Part shown: positions 1-7,843 of the stretch, in pieces
Layout of the letters: the number at the start of each line of letters is the position of its first letter
Position numbering within the stretch: the first letter of the stretch is position 1
Source of the DNA: Holophagae bacterium
GTDB taxonomy: Bacteria > Acidobacteriota > Holophagae > Acanthopleuribacterales > Acanthopleuribacteraceae
Direction of reading: 5' to 3'
Assembly: GCA_030429565.1 (NCBI GenBank)
Contig: JAUIFE010000028.1
Coordinates: forward strand, 1-64,000
DNA: 64,000 bases
The notes under the pieces: generated by a model
Seen by the model: the letters and a program-made list of their open reading frames with translations, nothing else
Database searches by the model: none
Told to the model about the DNA's origin: nothing
Program-made: the position numbers and the translations under genes

Positions 1-42
1 CTTGCTTCAGCTGTGTGATTTTACTGCAGGAACTGAAGAGAC

Positions 43-1017
43 TCATGTCATATTGGGGACATTCGATAATTCGTTATGTTTAGACGCAAGAAAGATCTTT
101 TTAAGTCTTAGCGCGCCACTCAGGTTCCATGCTCTTCCAAAAACCCAAGACTTACCGACCCCCTCATCACCTAAAATGGCAATTCCTTTCGCATTCCCTT
201 CTTTTAAGATATCCACAAGCTTAGATTCCTCTGACCTACAATAGTACTTTATATCTTTGCTAAGAGGAACCAACTCTTGCCCTAAGTAGTATTTCGACAC
301 ATCAATCTTTGAAAACAAAGTTTCAACAAACTCATTCAAAGCTTTTGCCAGACCACGCATAGAAACAATGGAATTCAAAATTTTATCTTTCAACCCCTCA
401 ACTAACCCAAAGGAGTTTTCCTCATCCCGAACGATCTGAGCGGCCTCAAGTACATCATCCATTAACGCATCAAACGCCCCATGTCTTTCATTAAAAACGA
501 TAAGTACTTCACGGCTCCAAGATAAAACCGCAACTAGTTCACATAAAACATCATTTCGAGACCAATCAAGGCAAATAAATTCGATACCCTTATCTCTTAG
601 CTCCTCATTTATTACCGTAAAAGTCTGTGTATCCAATTCGACCAAGCTTACCAAAATATACACATCAGGGGTTCGTGGATTTTCTTGTAAATCAACAATC
701 TTTATATACAACCCTCTCTTGTCAAGCCTCTTTACTCTCTTTGCTTCAAACACTACCACAAGATCATTACTAATATATGCACCATCAATTCCACCTTGCG
801 TCCCAGATTTGGAAGTCCGAAAACGCAACCCGGTGATGTACGTTAAAACTTCTGCGACTAAATCTTCAAAACTACCCTCACTCGCAGGTTTCATCTCCTG
901 AAAGGCTTTTCTAATACAGGCAATTGCCTTTTGTAGATCCAAAAACACCACCTTAATCCACAACTGCTTCTTTAAAAAGGAATCACCCCAAAAGTATACA
1001 GGCCTATTTCTAAACAT
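43..1017 (-). pseudogene. Restriction-endonuclease-like plus P-loop ATPase protein, cut short after Walker A
   Basis: The 324-residue product begins with a Mrr/PD-(D/E)XK-like nuclease fold: the segment GIDGAYISNDLVVVFEAKR supplies D78, E91 and K93 in the expected spacing. Near the C-terminus is a Walker A loop (GDEGVGKS, about 284-291), and the frame stops only about 33 residues later, far too early for a STAND or AAA ATPase. The remaining 42 bases of the window have an open alternative frame, so a frameshift or early stop is likely, although a short protein cannot be excluded. The DNA is visibly more AT-rich than its neighbours, suggesting recent transfer. Nuclease-NTPase architectures are typical of defence genes; the function here is inferred. 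The start at 1017 is not supported by a strong ribosome-binding site, and Met42 is an alternative. Confidence 0.5.
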
Positions 1018-2130
1018 TCAACATCACAAAAACCCTGACCCAAGAAGCTTTCTCGAGATAAAATTTCAAAAACGATATTCTAATCACCCAAGAATCAGGC
1101 AACACTTTAGTTTTGCTTGGTTTGGACGCGGCACTGTGCTTTTTCTTGAATGCTGTACCAAGACGCTCAAAACGGGCTACTTGCACGTCGGAAACACTGC
1201 TAATAATGGAAAATCCGTCAAAGGACAATACCAAAATGCGCACTATTCAGTTTAATATCATTAGTTGGACACAAGGACACGCACCATTCAGTTCCGCGAA
1301 AAACACACCGAAACGCTAGGAACCATGAACCCCAGGACACAATCCACCCCCTTAATCTGAATATCTTCTGTGACCCCCCTCCCCCGGAAACGAGGAAAAA
1401 TTTTCGCTTGACTGATATAAAGCTCTCTGTGCAACCACGCTGCATAATTAGGATGATGACACGCACGCCACCCAAACCGCGCTCCCACTCTGGAGACTCG
1501 GAGAAGCGCAGAACGTCGCCAAGAATAGTAAAACTCATCGCCCACGGGAGTCATGTCTGAAACATGAGTCTGTGGGCCCAGGAGGCCTAAAGCCATTGGT
1601 AACCTCGTACAAAACCCAGTAATTCGGTGGGAGTGGCAACGGTCAAGATGCGGGCGACTTTTTTTCTCCCAAATAATTTAACATCAATAATTTTTGATCG
1701 CATTCAGTGATTCATTACTATCGCGGTCATGAGGAAAATGACCGTCGTCGTGCGCAGCATTCTGAATTCAGGAGAGCCAATTAGGTTCATCGATACCAGT
1801 TTAGTGGGAAACACTGCGAAAAGCTAAACCCAGAAAGTAGTGATAAACGGCCCAAACAGTATTTGTTCTCCGAAAAATCCTTTCGCCAACAAGAAGGTTT
1901 TTGCGGAGAACAAACGCCATCGGCCAACACGGAATTGGCGGCGTCCGCGAGGCCAAAGTTTGCCCGGATTCCAGAACTGGAGGGCGAAAGTTTTTCCTTG
2001 CATTCATGGCCACAACAAACCGACTAAGTGGGAACGGCCTGTAAAGATGCTCACCTCACCCGATTCCCCCAGGATTTTTACAAGCCTCTTTTTTCCACGA
2101 ACTTAGGTCACTTCGCTCTTATCGCGCCTC
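1018..2130. other. Intergenic stretch with no convincing gene
   Basis: Several overlapping reading frames of 60-106 codons occur on both strands, but none has a good ribosome-binding site, a recognisable motif or amino-acid composition like the neighbouring genes. I see no tRNA or clear terminator. It may be decayed DNA next to the transferred nuclease-ATPase fragment. Confidence 0.5.
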
Positions 2131-3924
2131 TTAGGTAATTTTCGTCGATTCGCTACGCAACTCTTCGATGAAGGTGTTGGCAGCGGTTTTCAGCTCATTT
2201 GAACTTCGCACCATGTTGGCGACACAGGTCGATAACTGCTCGGCACTTTGCTTCTCATGGTCGAGGAATTCGCCTAAATCCGCCATGGCGTTTTCGATAC
2301 CTTGGTTGCCTCGCTTCAGGTTTTCCAAATGGTTCACCGCGTTTTGGGTGACATTCGTTTGGTCATCGGCAGATTGGATCAAAACCGAGCCGATCTCCGA
2401 GAAGCTATTAATGGATTCGCGCTGATTCTGAATGGCATTAATGACCGTGGTGGTGGCTTGGTCCATCTTCTCCACCTGGCGGTTGATGGTTGTCGCCGCC
2501 TCGGTGGTTTGATCGGACAGGGTTTTAATTTCGTTGGCAACCACGGAAAAGCCACGGCCCGCTTCACCGGCGCGCGCCGCTTCGATCGATGCGTTAAGCG
2601 ATAGAAGGTTGGTGCGCTCGGTGATGGTGTTGATCAGTTTCAACACGCCGCCAATCATTTTGCAGGCCTGGGCAAGTTCACTGACCTTCGAGTTGGAGTA
2701 ATCAGCCTCGGCCAAGGCATTGGTGGAAGCCTCGGTAATGCGGTGGACGGATTCGCGGTTTTCATCCAATAGCGTGGAGATCTGCTGGACAATTTGGTAG
2801 ATCGAATCCATGTTGCCAAACATTTCCTGAATGCGACCAACCACATTCTCGACCCCACTTCCCGTTTCCTCCGCGTTCCGACGCATATTGGCCGACATGG
2901 TTGAAAGGGTTTGCGTCGCTTCTTCGATATTGTTTATGACCGACAGCAGTTTAACCTCAAAGTCCGCCGCTTGCCGGCTCCGCAAAGTAACCAATGATGC
3001 GGCTTGCTCTTGGCGCATTTCGGCTTCGCGCTCGCGTGTTTGTTGCCGTTCGGCCTGACGCTCCTTCTGAACGCGCTCATTTTCGATGGCATTCTCGCGA
3101 AAGACCGCCACGGCGCGGGCCATATGGCCAACTTCATCGCTTGAGTCAGTGGCCGGAATGACGATGTCGGTGTTGCCCTCGGCGAGGTGACTCATGGTGG
3201 TTGTCAGGTTGCGAATGGGTTCGATGACACGGCGGGTATAAAGGAAAATGACCGCCAAAATGACCAAGCCGACGGCGGTCAGCAGCAGCGCAATCAGGTT
3301 GGCCGTTGCGCGTCCGGCGCTGAGATCATCGGTCAGCACAATTTTAACTTCAAGGACGCCGCGAACGTCGTTGAGCGCCCAATCGGCCTTGGGCGTATCG
3401 GGGTGGGTATTGTGGCAGGTAACACAAGCCGGCGCGCTCATAGTGTCGGCGATGGCCACCCGCAACACCTGGGTATCCGCCAATTCGTCCACACGGGACA
3501 CGGTTTTTTTGGGGTCGGCGATCAACGCTTCCCAAGCCGCCAATTGGAAGTCGTCGAGAACGCGGTCCTTGCGATGGGGAAAAGGGAAAACACTGTACAG
3601 GTTAATCGACGTTGCCTGGTCTTGAAGCAGTTCACTGAGATCATGAATCATGGTGGCCGGTAGCGGCACTTCTTTTTCCTGGCTCGCATGGGTGAAATTG
3701 GGGGTCAAATTCCCATCGGCAATGACTTTAGATATGACATTTTTCGTGTAATAGCCACGCAGTGTCTTAAATTGGGTGACGGTTTGAACCGCGTCCCGCG
3801 TGGCGCTCGCAATGGTGTCCTTGCGAATCAGACCGGGCAATAAGAACCAAATCAAGGCTAAAGCAATCACGAAAACAAGGGCGACGGGAATGGTCGAGCG
3901 GCCCAGAATACTGTGACGAAACAT
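2131..3924 (-). CDS. Methyl-accepting chemotaxis protein with a haem-type CxxCH sensor domain
   Basis: Inner-membrane chemoreceptor of 597 residues that would signal to CheA through CheW. A transmembrane segment (about 10-30) precedes a periplasmic domain containing CVTCH (about 167-171), the covalent haem motif found in DUF3365/Tll0287-like sensors. A second membrane segment lies at about 205-225, then a HAMP domain (about 230-280) and a coiled-coil signalling domain whose hairpin tip reads ERTNLLSLNASIEAARAGE. I chose the ATG at 3924 because AAGGA lies 5 nt upstream and the hydrophobic segment follows directly; the longer frame to 4023 adds a charged, unlikely leader. Redox or gas sensing through the haem is inferred from the motif. 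No pentapeptide tether for CheR is visible at the C-terminus. Confidence 0.85.
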   Translation of the reverse strand: MFRHSILGRSTIPVALVFVIALALIWFLLPGLIRKDTIASATRDAVQTVTQFKTLRGYYTKNVISKVIADGNLTPNFTHASQEKEVPLPATMIHDLSELLQDQATSINLYSVFPFPHRKDRVLDDFQLAAWEALIADPKKTVSRVDELADTQVLRVAIADTMSAPACVTCHNTHPDTPKADWALNDVRGVLEVKIVLTDDLSAGRATANLIALLLTAVGLVILAVIFLYTRRVIEPIRNLTTTMSHLAEGNTDIVIPATDSSDEVGHMARAVAVFRENAIENERVQKERQAERQQTREREAEMRQEQAASLVTLRSRQAADFEVKLLSVINNIEEATQTLSTMSANMRRNAEETGSGVENVVGRIQEMFGNMDSIYQIVQQISTLLDENRESVHRITEASTNALAEADYSNSKVSELAQACKMIGGVLKLINTITERTNLLSLNASIEAARAGEAGRGFSVVANEIKTLSDQTTEAATTINRQVEKMDQATTTVINAIQNQRESINSFSEIGSVLIQSADDQTNVTQNAVNHLENLKRGNQGIENAMADLGEFLDHEKQSAEQLSTCVANMVRSSNELKTAANTFIEELRSESTKIT

Positions 3925-4373
3925 GGAATCCTTCTTGCGTGCTTGAGTGCCAATCCGCAGTTCTCTCGAGAAAAAGCCAGGGTCACGCAGCGACCGGCAG
4001 TGCATTGGGCGATCCCCAAGCATGGGTGACCGTTCAGCGCCGCGTCGCGGAATTCAGGGGAGAAATGCAGGCTGTGCCAGGATACTTGGCTGGTGGAAAT
4101 GGTTACGCTTAAACCATGTTTCGGGATATTGGGAACAAACGATTACTTTTCAATAAGAGAAATTCCGGCGACAGGATCCTGGCGCCGTTGACCAGAACCA
4201 AACAATCCATCCAACCATCAAACAAAGATTGCGCGCGTAAAGCTCAACCAAGGACGCCGCTAAATAGATCGGCAAGCGACTTGAGAGAAACGCAGCCTGC
4301 CGGCGTCTTGGCCAGAATCGCCGCTAAGAATCGCGCTTATTAGGTTTCATTCACCCGAATCGCGTCGTTTAGG
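3925..4373. other. Intergenic region between two chemoreceptor genes
   Basis: About 450 nt without a supported gene. It should hold the promoter of the haem-type receptor and the 3' end of the downstream receptor transcript. I see no strong hairpin-plus-T-tract terminator. Confidence 0.5.
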
Positions 4374-5897
4374 CTACATGGTGCGGACACTTTCAAGAAA
4401 AGTCGCAACGCGCTGCTGTAGTTGATGACATTGGTCGGTTAACTCTTTTGAAATGTCCAAAAGCTCACTTGCTGAACCACCCGTATCTTTAGCTGCTTTT
4501 AAAACATGATTAATGTTTTGAGATGCTTCCTGGGTCGCCGCTGACTGTTGTGCGACAGAATTCGAAATGGAGCGACTGATGTCCTCTAAGTTTTTCATCA
4601 TGGCCGGTATTTCGCCGATTGATCCTGCTGTTTTTTCACTGACGGTTTGCATGTTCATCACTTGGGCACTAATTTCACCGGTGGCTCTAGCGGTTTCTTT
4701 TGCCAGGTTCTTAACCTCCTTGGCAACCACGGCAAATCACCGCCCTGCATTTCCTGCGCGCGCTGCCTCGATGGTCGCATTCAGCGCCAAAAGATTCGTT
4801 TGCTCAGCAATACCTGCAATCACGCCGGTCACCTCGTTGACTTTGCCGGTAGCGGCCAGCAACTCGGCCATGAGCACGCCCGCCTGCTCAACCTTCTCAG
4901 CGGTACGCGCGACAATGCTCGCAGACTGATCGACTTGCGTCGATATTTCGCGCATCGATTGCGCAAGTTCGACCGTCGTTGTCTCCACAAACGATGCCTG
5001 AGAATTGGTTTGGCCTGCACTGTTCGAAAGGTTTTCGGAAGTATTATTCACGCGGTCAGCCGAGACAGAAACCATCTCCACCAAAGATCGAACATTATTA
5101 TCAAAATCACTGGCCAAATTTCGGTTTTGCTCTTTTCTTGGTGTCAAATCCGTGGCGAACTTGATAACCATGATTGGTTTTCCGTCGATACCAAGAATGG
5201 GATTATAGGAAGCCTCGATCCACACAGGCCGCCCGCCCTTGCCGATCCGTTTGTATTGACCGGCATGAAACGAGCCTTGGTTGAGTTTTTTCCAGAATTC
5301 TGAATAGTCATGACTTTTAACGTACGCTTCTTCACAAAACATCCGATGATGTCGCCCTTGAATTTCGTCAAGCCGATAGCCGATCACTTTAAGAAAGTTG
5401 TCATTTGCATCTAAAACACACCCATCCATGTCGAAATGAATAACCCCTTGCGAACAATTAATGGCTCTCGATTTCGCTTCGAAATAGTGATTATTGCTCA
5501 CATCATGCCACACAACCATGGTTCCCTGACGCGTCCCGCTATCGTCAACTACGGGAGAAGCAACGAGGTCTATCATTTTACGACCCATCTGAATTTTCCC
5601 GGTGTAAGCAGACTCCAGATCCCTAATTATTTCTCTTTGGCGCCCGGGCTTATCATAAAAGACGTCCATATTGCTGTTGATGACACGGCCCGGCTCAAAA
5701 TCGGGAAACTTTTCCTTGAGAAGCGCCTGGTTTTCTAAAAATAAGCGACCGAGATTATTATTCACATAAATTATAACATTCTCCAAATCTGCAATCATAA
5801 CCTTAGCACCAATCAGTTCATCAATTTGAGATCGGGAATGGGAAATAACATCAAACTTTGGTGGATCTTTTTCACCAGATGCCTTAGACAAGAACAT
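4374..5897 (-). pseudogene. PAS-containing chemotaxis receptor interrupted by an in-frame TGA
   Basis: Two open segments in the same frame form one soluble receptor: two PAS-like domains (the second has the typical PAS-MCP segment with FHAGQYKRIGKGG, WIEASYNPI and KFATDLT), then a methyl-accepting signalling domain. At 4737-4739 a TGA replaces the invariant glycine in the tip sequence GNAGR-G-FAVVAKEVKNLA; one base change from GGA explains it. The stop removes about 120 C-terminal residues, including the second helix of the hairpin, so signalling should be lost. No frameshift is needed to join the parts, so the lesion is recent or a sequencing error. The ATG at 5897 has AAAAGGGG about 6 nt upstream; an ATG at 6008 gives a longer, less supported N-terminus. 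No membrane segment is visible. Confidence 0.75.
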
Positions 5898-6045
5898 AAA
5901 AACCCCTTTTAAAATAGGAGAACCGTTCGAAAACTCTTCGGGAACCGTTTGTGAGACCTTTAGTTTTAAAGAAGTAGTTAAAGAATCCTGAACAGCGCTA
6001 ATCGCCACTAAAACGGATGGTCGTAGTTACTCGGACTCGGTCTGG

Positions 6046-7356
6046 TTAATCGCTCTTCTCACCCGAGGGGATCTTTTCCCCAGCGTTGGGCCATTTTTTT
6101 TGGATGCGGCGCCAAGCGGTGCGGAAGCGGGACGCACGCGTTTCGTCAACCATGGCGACGTAGTTGATGGTGCCCTCGATGGCGGCGTGCAAATCTCCAC
6201 CACCGCCCCACTGCTTGCCTTCGTAGCCGTCGCGCTCGATTTGGTGGAGTAGGGCGCGGAAACGTTTTAACACGTCTTTGGGGATGGAGACGACGCGATT
6301 GACGACCAGGCCGGTGACTTCCTGACGGCGGCCCTTGCGTTGGATGCGCGTTTTGTCGGGATGAACGGTGAATCCTTCTTCCGTAATGATGGAACGGACG
6401 CGCTTGAGCAAGCTACCCGTTTCGAAGGCGGCCTCGCCAACGGCCGAGAAGGTTAAGTCGTCGGCGTAACGCGAGTAACGCCAACCCATCGCTTTGGCCA
6501 AACCCATCAGGCGGCAATCAAGGCGGTAGGCAACGGCGTTGGCCAGCACCGGGCTGGTGGGGGCGCCCTGCGGTAAACGACGCGGTCCGGTTTCGATACG
6601 AAAACCGCGTTGCCGCCAGGAGACGGTTTCAATTTGGGGTTCGGTCATAAGTCTGGCGAGGCAAGCCGCAACGCGTTGGTTGTAGCCCAGATAACGCAGG
6701 AACCCGCGCACGCGCGTGATCGGAATGCTGGGGAAAAAGTTCTGCAGATCGAGGTTAACGACGACATCGGCGCCGACGTGGGGGCGCGCATTGTCGACAA
6801 TAGAGTAGCCAGGCCGGAAACCGGTACATGCGGCGTGCAGTGGGATTGGCTGGAGCAGGCGCTCGTACAGCAAACGCTGGGCGCGTTTCAAACGCGGCAT
6901 GGGCGCCGCAATCGAACGGGAGCCGCCGTTTTTTTTGCGTAAAGCGAAGCGGCGATAGTGGTTAATCTCGAGGCAACGGTCGCCAAAAGCCAAAAAGCGC
7001 AGTTCACCCATGGGGATTTCTAGGAGCTCGGCGATATCGTTTAAATCGCGCAGTGGCGGGCAATCGAAGCGCGGCGCTTCGGTGACCAACGGTGTTTTGA
7101 CGGGACGGGGTTTGGCGTTGCGCTTCCATGTGAAACGCGACCGTTTTGCGCCCGCGTCGCGTAGCACGAGGTTTTCGTACCACTGCTCGCGTTTCAGACC
7201 TTCATTGAGGCGCGTGACGGCAAGTTCGCGATCGAGCTCGGCCAGAACGGCCCGTTCATGGGCACGGACCTGACGCTCGCGCTGCGCTAATTCCCCGGAC
7301 AACGTCTCTTCTTTGATGGGCTGCACCACCACGCGGTCCTGTTGTCGCTGACCCAA
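6046..7356 (-). CDS. Retron reverse transcriptase
   Basis: A 436-residue reverse transcriptase that would use the adjacent structured RNA as template and primer to make branched msDNA. Visible motifs in order: NARPH (189-193), the retron NAxxH signature; catalytic Asp in NLDLQNFF (about 203); LPQGAPTSP (261-269); catalytic YADD (297-300); and the retron VTG triplet (347-349). There is no maturase/thumb-X or HNH endonuclease domain, which argues against a group II intron. About 100 residues precede the first RT motifs, rich in Arg and Glu; long N-terminal extensions occur in myxobacterial retrons. The start is TTG with AGGGGAGGG 5 nt upstream. The a2 arm of the msr-msd RNA ends 18 nt before it. 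It follows the ARM/HEAT gene on the same strand. Confidence 0.92.
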   Translation of the reverse strand: MGQRQQDRVVVQPIKEETLSGELAQRERQVRAHERAVLAELDRELAVTRLNEGLKREQWYENLVLRDAGAKRSRFTWKRNAKPRPVKTPLVTEAPRFDCPPLRDLNDIAELLEIPMGELRFLAFGDRCLEINHYRRFALRKKNGGSRSIAAPMPRLKRAQRLLYERLLQPIPLHAACTGFRPGYSIVDNARPHVGADVVVNLDLQNFFPSIPITRVRGFLRYLGYNQRVAACLARLMTEPQIETVSWRQRGFRIETGPRRLPQGAPTSPVLANAVAYRLDCRLMGLAKAMGWRYSRYADDLTFSAVGEAAFETGSLLKRVRSIITEEGFTVHPDKTRIQRKGRRQEVTGLVVNRVVSIPKDVLKRFRALLHQIERDGYEGKQWGGGGDLHAAIEGTINYVAMVDETRASRFRTAWRRIQKKWPNAGEKIPSGEKSD

Positions 7357-7374
7357 TCAAGCCCTCCCCTGGCT

Positions 7375-7609
7375 GCCGCCGACGCGAACGAGTCGTCCCT
7401 TCGTGAACTAGAAACTGCCGGGCGGTAAGGCCACGTGCGTCGACTAGCCGGCCGCGCGCATTAGGTTCTCGGAATTCTAACCGTAATGTCGCGGGCGGTG
7501 CAGGTGACGCCGGGCCACGCGCCGACCGGACATGCGTGTGTAGACTAAGTGCATGAATGGCGAAACACCATTCGGGTTGCAAGGTGAACACGACTCGTTC
7601 GCCGACGGC
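7375..7609 (-). ncRNA. Retron msr-msd RNA bounded by a1/a2 inverted repeats
   Basis: Read on the minus strand, a1 (7609-7590) and a2 (7396-7375) pair perfectly over 12 bp (CGAACGAGTCGT with its complement) and continue for about six more pairs with one bulge and one mismatch. They enclose 193 nt, directly upstream of the reverse transcriptase: the canonical order a1-msr-msd-a2-RT. Inside, short stems at 7566-7569/7583-7586 and 7531-7535/7551-7555 fit msr hairpins. A long bulged hairpin at 7452-7498, about 16 bp with an 11-nt loop, fits the msd stem. The branching G should lie just inside a1 but I cannot fix it. The RNA lies in a 487-nt gap after the ARM/HEAT gene and has no open frame of its own. 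Confidence 0.82.
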
Positions 7610-7843
7610 TCGCCTATGATAGCGGAAAGCGGTGCGCGACGGTAGAGTGCGGCAAAGGATAATGTTTGATTTTTGCTAGAAACATTCAGGGAACAAAAAT
7701 GCGTGAAAGAAGCGCCGGTGTTGACGAAAATTGAGGGTCACGGCAACACGCGGGCCAAGCGCCGCGAGAAGGAAACGCTGTCGCGAAGGGTCAAGGCTAG
7801 CCCAAGCCGGTGGGCGTCGACCATAGCCGGGCTTGGCGTTGAA

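Noticed and set aside
1113..2106. Short reading frames on both strands at 1.1-2.1 kb
   Set aside because: They overlap one another, lack ribosome-binding sites and have no family-like motifs.
4374..5897. Codon reassignment of TGA to Gly (genetic code 25) to explain the interrupted receptor
   Set aside because: Other genes here, such as vgrG and the ABC ATPase gene at 39379, end properly at TGA, and the other interrupted genes involve TAA and TAG, so reassignment does not fit.
6046..7356. Group II intron or diversity-generating retroelement reverse transcriptase
   Set aside because: NAxxH and VTG motifs and the adjacent msr-msd structure indicate a retron; there is no maturase or HNH domain and no template/variable repeat pair was seen.
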